Positions 24,221 through 38,253 of a stretch of DNA of 64,000 nucleotides are shown here, piece by piece. Source of the stretch: Anastatus disparis (taxonomy: Eukaryota > Arthropoda > Insecta > Hymenoptera > Eupelmidae); NCBI GenBank assembly GCA_017163975.1, contig JAFFSR010000136.1, positions 9,917,501 through 9,981,500 on the forward strand, written 5' to 3'. Positions within the stretch are counted from its first letter, which is position 1. The number at the start of each line of letters is the position of its first letter. The notes under the pieces are model-generated. The model worked only from the letters and a program-made list of their open reading frames with translations. It did no database searches and had not been told where the DNA came from. A program made the position numbers and the translations under genes.

Positions 24221-26655
24221 TGATATCGTTAGGCACTTGCAATTAAAATTTATATGGTATTTATATACATTGTATAATAAAAGACTATTATTAAAGCGTA
24301 AGGCACATATTAAAAAAATGAATTAACAAGAAAATGTTTACATACAAAAGGATACGACATTGTAGTTGTAAATTTTCCTTAATCTACAAAAATTGGCTGC
24401 ATAACAAAAGAGACATTTTTATAACGATGACTCGCCAAGCAAGCATCAGTAGCAGCAGCGCAGGGAAATGTACCGGTGTAACAGGATCGTCGGGGACCGC
24501 AAGACTCTTCAAGTATTTTTTTTTCTCCTTTTTTTTCCTTCCTCGCGCTCTTTCTCCGCTTCTTCATATACACTTCTTTACTTCTCGTATACAGACGGAA
24601 AAAACTACGATCGATTGAGGCCAGTACAAGGTCGATTCAAGCACATATAACCCAGACATATTTTGCAAGATGAATTATTTTAATTATCTTAAATTCTAGT
24701 CTCATATGATTTTTTTATTAGACTTTTCGAATAGAATTTTTGATAATCTGATGATGCATCGAATAAAGATGAAATAAAAAAAAGTGAGATGTTAAGCCAT
24801 TATTTATTCATGATGATTTAAATTATCTAGATTCAGATTCTTTGCAAAAGTCATATTTGAGAATACAGTTATATTTTCATGGACTAAATTCACTTATACG
24901 TTTTAAAAATTAAATTACTCATGATTTTTATTCAACTTTGAGATATGTAAAAAATGCATATGATCAAACAGTAAAGAGGAATAAGTGCCTTTTAAAAATA
25001 GTATTTTTTACTTAAGATACAATTATCATTATAATAAAATTACATGCGAAAAATGTATCCAAATTAATCCTTTTTTTCTTTTTTAAATTCCTTAAATATT
25101 TTGTACGACTCTTATACTGAATTATGTTATTTTTAAAATGCAGATTCTTGGATAACGGGATTTTAAATCACGTAATTTTTTAATTTTTTTTTTCAATTGA
25201 ATAAAAAATTAAAATATATTTTTTGAAAATAACATATAACAAGAATGCTTTTTATAATATTTTTTTTTACTTTTGCATTCTTTCTATTTATTGCGTAACT
25301 TTATTTTTATGATGCTTAAAGAAACTATTTAATTCAAATTTTTTACATGATAATCAATTTTGCAGACATTCCAAACATTGTTTTCAATATAGAAACATAA
25401 CTCCGTTTGCAAATTCGTATCTTACTAAAACTTCCTCCAACATGTTATTATATCTTCTTCTCTGAAATGATGATTGATCTAAATACACCTACGTAAGATT
25501 CTCATCGAGTAGTTTTCGATTGAGTGCGGCTAAAGCCTTCAATCTTAACTTGCAGCTGTGGCCTTTCTCACAATATCCCTTTTTATATATATACCTTATC
25601 TTTTAGCTAACAACGAAACGATGGCAACTCATCCAAGACGATCGATTTCTTTGAATACATAATTAATGTTTCAATTTCCTGGATATAGCTTTGTTATCTA
25701 CACTTTCATCGTCCGAAGCATAGATATATTTTTATCAGTTGAATTTTCCAGTACATGAGTTTTGCCAGTACAACAAGTTTATTTATTTTTTCTTTCTCTC
25801 TCTTTTTATTCAACTTCCACTACGGCCATCAAAGTTAAGTTTTCTGGAAAACAAGTTTCTCATTAGTTACACGCTGTACTGAACATTAAAACCATAAGCT
25901 ATAAGTACTAACACACCCTATAAGCGCGAATATTACCAGATTGACCCAAATGACTTTTTCCTTCTTAAATTTTTTTACAACCACGACTTTAGTTCAAGCG
26001 GTCACGTTTTCTAAGGTTTGCCACAGCTATGTGAAATTCTCATTTCTTTAGTTAACACGCTTTGATAACAACATTATATGCAGTTATTTCGTTTTCGAAT
26101 TAATCTTTGAACATCCACATTTTTATTAGTATTCCAGACTGATCGTTAATTTTAATACTTGTTTGAATTTCGTATTGAATTCTTTTTCCCGTATTTTTTC
26201 ATCATTGGTATTGTCGAAAACACTATGTTCGTTATAAAACATCTTTTGTCTTTTTTCGATAATCAATTATCGGTTACCAATAGCCAATACCTTTTAATAA
26301 TTTTTTCATGTTTTAACTTCAAATTTTTAGTTTGAATAACATATCTGTTGATTAAAATATATCCAATGAATTCATCAAGCCAAGAAGATCGATAACAAAT
26401 AATAAAATAAACTGGTTGAATGGAATATCTTAACTTTACATGTTATAAAAGATATCATTTATTTAATAATTACTACGAAATTAATTATAAACATGACTAA
26501 TATTAATTTTTTAAAATATAATGTGTTAATACAGCTTCATGATAAAACATTCTAAAAGCAATATCTTTGAAGCATGAAAATAATTTTATTATCCACATTT
26601 AAATTCCTTTGTGTAATACAGAAGCTGTCCTAGAATTGAATTTTCTGCATTTCAG

Positions 26656-26685
26656 AACGTGTCATCTACACGTTGTTACGTGAGG
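26656..26685 (+). CDS. Candidate 30-nt cassette microexon of GckIII
   Basis: A 30-nt stretch lies between a good acceptor (TTTTCTGCATTTCAG) and a good donor (AGG|GTAAGA). It is open in the only usable frame and encodes NVSSTRCYVR. Exons 1 and 2 are both joined in phase 0, so inclusion would insert ten residues between Ser112 and Lys113 without changing frame, just before the kinase domain. No homologue is recalled. Chance occurrence in 13.8 kb of intron is possible. Confidence 0.25.
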
Positions 26686-27916
26686 GTAAGAGTTTTGGAA
26701 TCCCAATTAGACAAAAGCATAACTCAACCCACTGACATAGTTTTGAGAAAACCACGATGCAACAATGAATAACATGCTAATTAAACGTTTTGATTTTAAC
26801 TAAATGCTCAATTGACCATTTAAGGTGAATTATAGCAAGCTCACTGTAATTCAACTGTAATAGATTTTGATTAGTAATATATGTTCAAAACTTCATTGCC
26901 ATTGTAGATTTTGGATTAACAATTTAAACGGAAAGAGGAATTTATTACTGGGATATGGTTTTAACGCGTATTCGTGAAATTGGAAGTTGTAAATTTAATT
27001 AACCACGGTTTAATAAATTTGGTCATCAATTTGAAGCAATTTAAAAGAATTTTTTACTTTTATTATCATGTCTGATATTTTTATTTCTAATGGTTAATGG
27101 AGGTAGCTTTTTGTTCCTAGTTTATCAATGATCAATTTAATTTACATAAATTTTTATTTTATTTGTGAATAGGTAAAAACACAAATAACAAATTATTAAA
27201 ATTTCAATGATAAATACAACACCTCAAATCTTGATAATACATCCATCATGAAAATTCATTTCTGATCGAATATCTATTTGAAATCTATTTTATTGTCCTG
27301 TAAAATCAAAGCATTCAGTCTTTGTCACGTAAACTCTTCGAATAATAAATAGCATCCATTCAATCTTCAGAAAAAAAACGATTGTCATTTCGACGACAGT
27401 TCAAAAGAAACGGCAAACTCCAATGATATTCCTTATTTTCACGCCAACAAACCATTTCTCGACCTACATTCTAAAGTAGCGAGATTTTAATTGACGTTCA
27501 ATCGTGCAACAGGCCACTTCACTTTGAGTGATAGGAGTTTGCGCGGGAAAAGCGAATTGAAATTTCAAATCGATTTCGATTCTATTAAACTTTGGAAACT
27601 TCTGAACAATATTATTTATTTTAAATTAAAATTTCTATTTTGATATAGAAAAAATATTATGGTTAGTTAAGAGTTTGTCAGCTATTTATTAATTATAGGT
27701 CAAGACCTAACAAGAAAAACTTGAGGAAACCCTATAGTATCCAATCGAGTTCTGTCAAGAAAAACTTTTTCGAAAATGAGACAGATGTAATGAAAAATTT
27801 GGTATTGGGAGCTTTTTGTTATAAACGTTTCAAACCACTAAAACCATAGTTTTTCATTCACCTTAACGAATGAATAATCCACTTGAGCGACCGTCACACA
27901 AATAAAAAGTCATGTT

Positions 27917-27990
27917 GTGAGCGCGTGCTTCTCAAACGGTCACCCATTTAAGTACTAACAATGTTACTTAACTTAGCAAGTCGTCCTAAC
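27917..27990 (-). repeat. 5S rRNA-like fragment (pseudogene or 5S-derived SINE)
   Basis: The plus strand reads GGTCACCCATTTAAGTACTAAC (27938-27959), close to the complement of the internal control region of arthropod 5S rRNA (GGTCCCCCATCTAAGTACTAAC in fly). Weaker matches follow (TTACTTAACTTAG versus GCTGCTTAACTTCGG). It is degenerate and lacks the full 120-nt gene, so it is a pseudogene or the head of a 5S-derived retroposon rather than a working 5S gene. Confidence 0.55.
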
Positions 27991-30900
27991 TGCGCTAACT
28001 GCTTAAATCCTAAATAATTTTTATAATTTAGATACAACAATTAGTTTTAAATAAAGAATAGGATAATAAATTGAAAACCATCGTACTTTGTGGATAAGAT
28101 GGCGATAAGTTGATTTGATGCATCATTCACTACGAGTATTAACACTAATAAGTTACAGCGTTAAAAAATCTCTAGAATAACATTGTAACCTTTGATTAAA
28201 ATCTTAGGTTGATTGACGTTCTATTCAACTTCAATAACCTACTGATCTATACCAAGGTAATATTGTTCAATTTGTTTCTCACAATACAAATAATCCATAC
28301 ACCTAATTAAACTAAGCTCCATACAACGTAACATAATGAACGTAAAACAACTCAGAAATAACCACGCGTCAAAGTAATAACAAAAGCGAATAGACCATTA
28401 TTCAAAGCGTAAGCACATAAAATCTGAATCCTTAATGTTGTTCTATTAAAAAAATAAAAAGAAAAGAAAAAAAAAGTGATGTAGTCACTTTGAAACAAAA
28501 TTCACCATGTCATATTATCAAATTAACGCATATACTTGAATTAAGAGGGGGCGTTACACGCATTAATTACATAAACATCAAAACGTAGCGCGCGTAATAA
28601 TGTACACACATACAGCAGCCCCCTCGCGGCGCATCCTAATTCCCTTGCGAGGCTGAATTCAACGTTCTGTATAATATTCATCTCTCTTCAATGTATATAA
28701 ATCCTCTTTATGGTACATAAACATCTACAAACGTTAATATATACAAATATATACGTATATACTTGCAAAGATGTGTATAAACCAAGAAGGAATAAGCAAA
28801 GCTTGGGTATAGATTCTCTTGGGATGTTTCTGTAACGTCTTTTTCCTTCACGACACGTGCTAATTATAATTTGCTTTAGCTACAGAGAGAACGATGTATG
28901 TTGTACCAGTGCTATATAATACTTCATACATATATATACATACCCAGAAGCTCGATTAGCTTGCAAACTTACCAGTCAGAAAGATGTAGAGAGAGGAAAG
29001 AGCAAATGTAAGGGCATCGCGCTCGGAAATGCTTTTAGCAAAAAGAGAGAGAGGCAAAGTGTATGTAGAGAGAAAACCAGGAACTGCGCTTCGAGTAGCA
29101 ACCAACATAGAAAACTAGTAAACAGAGTTACAAACGCCGGTAGTAAGCGAAATTTGCCTTTACCGTGCTGAATATTATACACCGACACTATAAGCCAACC
29201 ATTCAACCGATGACCGAGAGAGAGGAACTTTTCCTATCTCTCTCTTTTTTCTCTCTTGTGCGCACGTTATAATACAATGTTAGAAGAATAATTATTCTGC
29301 ATAGCTTTTGTTATCTTGTTGATTAGTCTCATAATTTATTTCCTTTTCAAAGTAAATATCTATTATAGCGAATTTGCTAAAGAAAAATTATACTTTTTAT
29401 CAATTTCAATACAATGCTCTACTTCTTGATTTTTAATACATTTATTTAGAATATTTTTAGAACATTAATATAATTTTACGTATGTCTATTCTTGTAAAAG
29501 ATTTATGTTAAAGTAGAACTATAATAATATACGAAGTAGTTGAATAATAATAAAAAAAATTCATGGAAACAAAAAACGCATTATTTAATTTAAACTTTTC
29601 TTTTAAGAGTATCTTTAACTAATAGTAAGGATATTGAGTATTTAATTATCTCTAAAACGAGAAAGAAACTATTAAGCATTCATAAACCTAAAATTGCACA
29701 ATAATTTAAAATTATTATGCATGGTAATAAAAATGTGATTTCAAAAGCCATTAAAAAATAGTTCTCACAATTACATCTTCTTGTGATTTACGATCATTTA
29801 AAAATAATACCTCGATGATAAAATGAAGAAAGAAAAAAAAGAAGAGAGAAGCCATCTTAACATTATGTCTTTAGAGTGCCATATTTACACATTTTGCGAT
29901 AAGAAAACAGCATCATATATTTAAAATCCAAGTGCGTCAGCAAACGCATTACAAATCCAATACCGGCAGAAAACGTTATATACCCACGCCGTAAGAAAAA
30001 ATAAAATTGAAAAGAAGAAAAAAAAACTTAAAAAAATATATCTTACCTTGGAAATCCGAGGGCAACAACCGGTTTTTTTAAAGGATTAAGTTTTGGCCGT
30101 CGAGCGTGATCTTTCAAGTAAACGCAATTTTTGCACATAAAATTTTCTGTGTTATATAGCACGAATTTCCTGTATATACAACATTACCACGTAACGTTAT
30201 AAATGAAACGCAAGAAAATCTCATTTTACTATCTTCGCAAAGCCGTTATATTGGTTTAAAAATAAAAAAGGAGAGAAAGAGAGAAAAAAATTTCTTTTTC
30301 CATCAAGTTTTGTCGTTGATAAAAGTGCAAATCCTCATAAGATTCATCTTTCTATCTCTCATAAAGTTACTCAGCCGCATACTAAAATGCGCACACTCAA
30401 ATATATATATATAAAGGACTCTTAGCATCTATTATTTTCTATCTGCCTTGCAAATTTGCGAAAAGGTAAAGTGAAATCCCTTGGATTTAAAGTGACCAGA
30501 CGAGCGCAGTGCGCGGCAAGAGAATGGAAAAGAGGATTTTCTATATATTCAATCGTCTTGCAATCTTAGTTGCAATAATGTTTCAACGTTAAAGCCTTCC
30601 CTGATGCGAATACGTCCCCACGCATAATGCCAATGAATTTATAACCTTTCATTAATATGCTATCCGTCGATCCCTTGTATATACAAAGCTTTAGACTTGG
30701 TTAAAATTGAGCTTTTGTTTAACCAACAAAAGGGTACGTCGAACTCTTCAAACTTTATATTTGCAATAAAACTTTTAATAAGTTTTTCTTTTTCAATCAA
30801 AGCTTTTGAGTCTGATCAAAGGAATTAGAGCTGTTTCTATTACCAGGATGTAGAATAGGCAGGAGTTGTTAAAACTTTGTTTGTTAATTAATATTCATTA

Positions 30901-31695
30901 AACTGATGATTAACATAAATTGATTGCAAATTCTTTACAGTTAAAATATCCCATTACTGATAACATTAATTTTTATTTGTTTTAAAGTTTTTTTATTAAT
31001 ATAAAAAAAATCAATCATTATGTACGTACATAATATCATTAATGAAATACACTTGTTTTGTATTTAAAATGAAATATCGAAGTTAACATAACAATGTTTT
31101 ACATGAAAATACAATAGTACATGTAAAAGAAACGAACGATTGATATTAATGCGCTTATTACTATTGTACTGGATACTATTAACATTGTCGTTATTGTTAT
31201 AAATAGTTGAAATGGAATAAATTTTAGTTATAGCTATAGATTATCCATAATATTGTTACATTATCTTCTTATTCAAATAAAATTTAACATTAGCAAAAAT
31301 ATAAATTTAAATTTATCAACAATTTATGTAAGGATTTTTAATGAATTTTTAATATTTAATAAAATATTTTATTCTAAAAATAAAAAGTTTAAAAATAGTT
31401 TATTAATAGATAAATGATTTGTGAATATATTTTAAAATACATTACAATCAATATAACTAACAGCAATATTGGTCAGTAATCAGTTGCCACGAGTACGCAT
31501 TATTCATCTTTCAGCTGCAATATCCGATCAAAGAAGAAAAAAAAGAGATGAATAAAAATTGATGATATTTAAAGCAGAATAAAATCCTTTTTAATCATTC
31601 CTCTGAGCATAATTCTCTCCGCAAAATTACACTTTTAAAAGAGATACACCGAAGCGCTTAATTGGTTGCTCGCGAAAAGAGCGATTTGTTTCTCG

Positions 31696-31740
31696 TGACG
31701 TCATTTGGACCATCCGTTAGATCGGAACGGCATATATAAA
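31696..31740 (+). promoter_or_regulatory. CRE and TATA cluster in intron 1, possible internal promoter
   Basis: An exact CRE palindrome TGACGTCA at 31696-31703 and TATATAAA at 31733-31740, about 1.1 kb upstream of exon 2. Transcripts starting here could be an alternative 5' form. The nearest GTAAGT donor (about 31829) is not in a frame compatible with exon 2, so any such first exon would be non-coding. Confidence 0.2.
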
Positions 31741-32884
31741 ACCACAAGAAAAAAAAAAGATGAAGAAAATGAATAAGAAAAAGAAGAAGAGAGCCAAGGA
31801 GAACGGCATCCTCTTTCCATTACTATAGTAAGTAAGTAATGCTGCCGTCGGGCAGTAGTCAAGCTGCAGCAATGTGCGCATAACTGCATTTATTAATCCC
31901 GGCAAGGACGCGAGATACAGCCTGCTTCAACTCAGAGCAGCAACCAACGTAGCAAAATGTATATACATATACATGCAAGAAATGTCTTTTTACTTATCGA
32001 GCAGAGAGCATATAATGATCGATTTCTTTATTAAATTCTTACGTACAGTGCATTGATTGCCACCAAGTGATTTCATAACTGGGCGTACATTAATTTTTCG
32101 ATGCTCGTTAATTTATCGATTATTATTTTCTTATTGATATTTAAATACCCACTTTTTTAAGCATATTACTGAACTCCTCCAAACACTTCGGTTTAATTAA
32201 CATTTCAATCAATATCACATGCTGAAGGTAAATAAAACAAAATTGTTCTATTTTAATTAATTATCGACAGAAATATTACTTAATTAAAATGAACGTAATA
32301 TCGATTTTATGTTTAACGCATTTGTTTATGCTAACCTTGCCAGTTATCTTTATTATTTCTTTTTTTTTCCATGTAATTTCTATTCCCACATTGACAATAT
32401 TGTATATATGTGCGTTTTACGAGGTCAGGGTTTGTCATTACACTAAACTCAAGGTGTTTTTAATATTCACCATTTCAATCCCTTTTATTTCTCATGTCAA
32501 TATTGATAACAAATACTGACAGAGCAGATATACTTACGTAAGCTAAAGTTTTTATTGCACGAATTCATTCAACTATGACAATTTAATCTATGTCTTGTTG
32601 AAATGATTATTCTTCTTTTTTTTCTTTTCATCTTTATGTAATAATTATAGTTCTGCAACAAAGCTTTTATACCATTATCTGTAATTCAATGAATATAAAT
32701 GTAATAGGAATAACTATAATTACAGTGCATTTAAATTACGTAACCATTATTATTCAATGTTGATGTAAAAAGTTTATCAATAAACTATATCGTTGATATA
32801 CCTTTATTTCATCAATGCTAAAAATATACTTGGCATCATGTTTGATTAGCAAATTTATGATTATGGATTTTTTTTGTGTTACAG

Positions 32885-33109
32885 AAGGTGGACCCAGAGC
32901 TAATATTTACAAAACAAGAAAGAATTGGCAAAGGTAGTTTTGGTGAGGTATTCAAAGGTATCGACAATCGTACCCAACAAGTTGTTGCCATTAAGATCAT
33001 CGACCTCGAAGAAGCTGAAGATGAAATCGAAGACATCCAGCAAGAGATTATGGTTTTGTCACAATGTGATAGCCCCTACGTCACCAAATATTATGGATCC
33101 TATCTCAAG
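32885..33109 (+). CDS. GckIII: GckIII exon 2: kinase N-lobe
   Basis: Residues 113-187, phase 0 at both ends (acceptor TTACAG|AAG, donor AAG|GTAAAT). It opens with the family lead-in [10 protein letters not shown], then the glycine-rich loop [11 protein letters not shown] (127-137), the ATP-anchoring VAIK lysine (K149) and the EDIQQEI helix-C segment whose salt-bridge partner should be E166. It ends at YYGSYLK just before the hinge. Apart from conservative changes the sequence is what is expected of any GCK-III kinase. There is no ATG at its 5' end, so translation must start in an upstream exon. Confidence 0.97.
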
Positions 33110-34032
33110 GTAAATAAAAAAATTTTTTTTTTCTTACAAATCATAAGAGCATAGAAAGAGAGAGAAAGTTTAATGTTGAAAATAATTGGGCCAAATCCTT
33201 CATTACACAATCGTAAGATCGTGATTCTTTTCTTATAACGGACGTGAGTCACTAATTTTTTTGTACGTAAAGAAAAAAAAAAGATGTCGAGATTAATCAT
33301 TCACGAGTCATTCGAACTTTTACCTTAATTGTGACATGCTTAGAATCGAAGAAAAAAAAATTGTCTATAATAGCTCGAAGGAGGAATTAGAAAACGTAAT
33401 TTTCAATAAAGCATTCGTATTGTAATTTTAATTCGATTGAACCCTCACAAAATACTTTCGCTTGAAATATTTGTTTCTCCAACGGATGGATATCATTAAA
33501 AATTCACAAATCAATCTTTTATAGCTTACAACTGAGAATATTAAAATTTTCATATTTAAATATCTCCAACTATATTTAATATTTATTTGAAATGAATGTC
33601 AGTAATAATGCAAACAATTGAAATAATTTGCCGAAATTTATGTAAATGACAAACAACAAATCAGACCATAAACATTGAATAAACTGTCAATGTCGTTGAT
33701 GCAGTGCATCATAGTTAAATTGTACATACTTTAAATCAATAAAATCATTGATTGATGTTATATGCAAAATAGTCTTAACCAAATAAATAACACATGCATC
33801 AAATAAAAAAAAAGGAAAAAAAGCTAAAATCAAAGATTTACAAGTCAAGCAAAACACGTTTTAAAATTCATTCTTGAATAATACGATTGAACGATGCGCA
33901 CATCCGTTTTACTAAAGGAAGCATTGAATTAATTATGAGTATATATAAACATACACATAAGCGTGGAAGCACACGCCTTGTCACACGCGTGTTTAAAGTA
34001 TTGTGAAACAACGAAAAACTGAATGGGACTCG

Positions 34033-34054
34033 TTATATATATATATATATATAT
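34033..34054. repeat. (AT)n microsatellite
   Basis: Uninterrupted alternating TA run of about 22 nt in intron 2. Confidence 0.85.
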
Positions 34055-37000
34055 GAGAACAGTGGGTAGACCACACACTCTTGTCGTACTGATTTAAATC
34101 CAGGGCAAGGTTTGCCATAAAAGCTGTCACTTTTAGTAAGTGGAGGGAACTTTTGTATGTTTGTGTTTAAAAAAAGAGAGAGAAATAAAAATAGTATAAA
34201 TAAAAGTATAGAGTATTCGGTTAATGGCTGGGTTCATGACAAACGTGACGCATAACCACGCCTCGGTATTTTTCAGCCCTTTTTCGCATGCTAAGCGAAA
34301 TCGCTAGTAATTCGCTTCTTAACGCACCGATGCTCCCCGTAAATCTTACGTAAAAGCAACGACGCATATTACTCGCTCATAACTATATGTATATATGGTG
34401 CTTTTCTTCGAATATAAAAGCCTACTGGCTGTAGCAAATATTATAACTTATTTCACTGTCTGGCAATGAATATACAATGTTTTATGTAATGCGTAGGGCG
34501 TAGATGGAGATTGTATTTCGTTATTTTTTTTTCTTCTTCCTCTTTTGTGCGTGTTAAATAATGGTGTTGTAAGTTCTTTTTTTGTCTTTTACTCAAAACA
34601 AATGTAGGCAGCTGACATGTAATGTTTGAAAATATATTTTTAGCGATATAGAAAAAGCTTGTTATTCAACAATTTATTATTATTGAAATTTTGTCAAATC
34701 TATATTTGAACCTTAAAAAAAAATTTATTTATATACTTTGAATTTAAAAATTAAAGATCTATTTTTAGTTTTTTTACTAATATTACATTCAAATGTTTAA
34801 CAGTAAATAAAATTTATTTAAATTTTTAAAACTTTATTTAGCGTATCTAAATCCAAATGTAATTGGGTCAGAACATGTCGAAAATCTTTACATTCAAAAT
34901 ACGTGATACTTTGAATTTTCAAAAAAATCAATACTAAATTTCTGCAGAAACTACTGCAATTCGAAATCCTATAAAATTTAAATTTTTATTTTACATCTCT
35001 CACGCATGAAGCGTGAATTTCTTTATAACCGACAATGTGTTGGAGAATCGTAAATTTTTTTTGTCTCTTGTATTTTGAAAACAATGGAAGATAAGCAATA
35101 GAGGATAACATTAGAGAAGAAAGACATTCTCAGGGGAAGATACTAAAAATTTTTCCATTGATATTTACATTTGATACAATCTGTAAATTGGAAAAGTTTG
35201 TATGTTTTAACGAGTACTGCCAACGAATGAATAGGATCCGTAACAAATAATAGATGTAAAGTTTAAAAACATTTCTGAATTATTATTAACTGATCTAGAG
35301 AATACAATATAAATTCACAATGCTATATCATTTTCTCGAAAACTTTGCCAATTAATAAACGTATTTTTCATAGAGGTTACATGGATAAACTTTTCAAATT
35401 AAAATTTTATAAAACATTTGTTATTCGAAGCTCGTTCTATAATTAAATTGTTCATAAATGTGTTAAAGTGTCAGCAGCTCATTAAAAGCTTTTAATTTGA
35501 TAAATATGAAAAGGAATTCAGGAAACCATACAAACTTTCCAATCAGCAAATCAAACATTTTCGAGTTCAGAGGAGAAGGAGAGAAAAAAAAATATTGATT
35601 CCTGTAAGTTCTTATATGTAATCTTCTTTCCTCTTATTCAGCTTCCACCCTCATTGCTTAGTTGAGAATCGATGACCGAAAGACGATATCCGTATTCTGT
35701 ACAATAATCCGACCTAATCAAGTTTCTTTCCTTCGAGGTTTCTTCACTTACACACGTGTACCCATTTTATCACATGCAAAAAAAGCTTCTTTCCTTGCCT
35801 CTATAACTTAATATATGTATATATACAGTAGACAAATTCTGAAGAAGGGATAAAAACAATGCAATTGCGAAGCCAGACTATGATGACATGGTAAAATCTA
35901 TCGAACTGCCTACGCTGCCTGATGTCATCTGCCTATACTAACTTGGATTTCCTTTTTTTTCTTCTTTTTCTTTCTTTGTATGTACGAATGACTATTATAG
36001 TTTCTACCGACTCGATGACAGTTATCTCTCTCTTTCTCTTGCTGATTTGTTTTCTGATGATATAAGGCGCACCTAACTATTTCTCAAGTCTTTTCTTCTT
36101 ATATAGTCTCCTCCTTTATATTCTGCGGTTGAGGCTTTTTTTTCTCTCTTCTTTTTGTTTATAATTTTTACATTAAAGGGTAGGAGGTGCCGATATTGAA
36201 GAAAGCTCGCTTTAGAAAGTTAACCAATTAATATTTAATGATCGTTTTAGATGAAATAATGGAGTAGAGCTGTTGAAAAATAAGACTTTGAACAATAGGG
36301 AATTTAAAAAAAATAGTCATTTATCTTGTACGGTTCTGCCTTCTTTTGAAATTTTCAAATTTGTATAATGTTAAGAAAGCTAGTGTTGCGCCAATGTTCA
36401 ACTTTTTATTGGTGTATAACTGAATTTTCATTTTAAAAATTAGCATTTTTTTAAAATAAGAACTAACATAAGCATTGAATTAAAAATCTCTTGCTATTCA
36501 TTAAGATTAGTTTCGGAAATTCATTCTTAATTATTTGAATAAATTTTGGACAAAGTATGATTTTGCAAATTTGCTAATAATTGATTTTGAAACTAGTCTA
36601 TTAGATTTTTTTGAAAATTAACAATTTACTTAATTATTTTTTTATTTATTAATATTATATCCCTTTAAATAATTATTTCAAAGAATTGGATATTATCAGA
36701 TCAACTATGAAATATTAACAAATTCTTCCTTAGTATTCAATTTATCATTAATAATATTGATTATATTATGAATAAGTAATACTTTTTTTCAAATGAATTT
36801 AAATAAATGTAAAAAAGGTATAAGACTATCATCCGCATATTATATAGTTCCTATAATAACAAATCTGATTATAAAATTTTTCATTTAACATGGTATTCAC
36901 GAGAGTAATAGAGTACTATAATCCGCTTAGTTTTCTTAACTTCTTGAAAGTGATTTCCAGCTGCTGGATCGATATCTCTTGACGTGTCTGGAAATAAGGT

Positions 37001-38233
37001 TTTATCAGTCAAAATTTATGAATCGCATCTAAGCTTTAAATACTCAACGTATATATTGAAAAATTTTTTTAAATAAAATTTACCATAACCACATTAATTT
37101 CTTTCAAATTTATCTTTTACCAAGGTAGTTTCTATTCGCGCGCGCGCTAACTTCAGGTTTTAGTAGTATTATTTTATCTACAATAATCTTCAACTGTAAA
37201 TGTTGTGTTAGTACATTATGTATACGGGAATAAAATTATGTTAATGCAAAAAAAATTATTTGATAAACAAGAATTAGGAAAAAATATTACTTTAATCTAC
37301 GTACATTTATTAAGTTGAAAATTTTTTATCAATTTTAAAACTGATTATCTTGGCTCTTTTTTCTAGTAAATGTAAATATTTTCTAAGCATAAATCAAAAC
37401 GATTAAATAAATGCGTAAAATACCAAAATGATTTACACACTTTACATAATTTTCTTATCCAGATAATTAATGTTTTATTAGCAGATAAAAGTGTACCACG
37501 CATATTATGAGATAATATTATAAATCTCTAACTTAATATTGTTATTATAATTAATTAAAATGTAAACACAATTATTTAAAAAAATAAATACATAAACCAA
37601 AGAGATAACTTAAATTCAAGAAACACAATATCTATAAATTTCTAAAAGTCAAATATCTATTCTCTAAAATCATTGAATAAATATCTCTTCAACAAGTCAA
37701 TAAATCCAACATTTAAAACTCTTATACCAAAGACCTAACGGAGAGAGGAAGGAGGAGGGGGCTGCTGTATCATGTCAGGTCATCGACCACATTGAAAGTA
37801 TTACGGTAGCCAGGGTATGTCTTTGCTAATGTTTTTCAATGCAACTGCAGTTACAAGCCAGAAGCTTTCACCTCTGTTATATATTTTGCCAAGGTCTCCG
37901 AACCTTGTGGCACGGACTTGATGCTTGGATTGTCCACTAATGTGTATTATGTATATATAAACTCTCTTACGTAACACAGTTGCACTTATTTTAAAAGAGT
38001 TTATTATTAGACTCCTTAATTTGCTAATGGGCTTTAAAAGAAAAAAAGAACTTTAAGAATAGAAGCCTGGCTTTAAAGTCTCTTTTATCTTTTTCTATAC
38101 TTGTCTAAGGGTTAAGTTAAATGCATAGAAAGAGAGTGAAAGAGACGATGAACAGAACAGTCTTTTTCTATGCACTGTAATTACGGTTGATTGGCCAAAC
38201 GTTTGTGCGATCACCGCAAACTTTAACTCTCTT

Positions 38234-38253
38234 GCTCTCTCTCTCTCTCTCTC
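38234..38253. repeat. (CT)n microsatellite
   Basis: Uninterrupted CT dinucleotide run of about 20 nt in intron 2. Similar shorter tracts occur at 44618-44635. Confidence 0.85.

Larger units (their letters stand above)
19064..32884 (+). other. GckIII intron 1
   Basis: 13.8 kb between a GTAAGT donor and a TTACAG acceptor. No independent coding gene is recognised. Contents noted separately: SINE 22060-22239, GT/GC repeat, candidate microexon 26656-26685, 5S-like fragment 27917-27990 and a CRE plus TATA cluster at 31696-31740. Other parts are AT-rich with scattered (AG)n and (ACT)n tracts (20990-21100). Confidence 0.7.

Noticed and set aside
31753..31830. Alternative first coding exon with a GTAAGT donor near 31829
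   Set aside because: The ATG frame ends in TAG at the donor, and splicing there would give a frame incompatible with phase-0 exon 2.
32876..32884. Possible alternative start immediately before kinase exon 2
   Set aside because: The in-frame codons there (GTG TTA CAG) are the splice acceptor itself and contain no ATG, so they are not a start.
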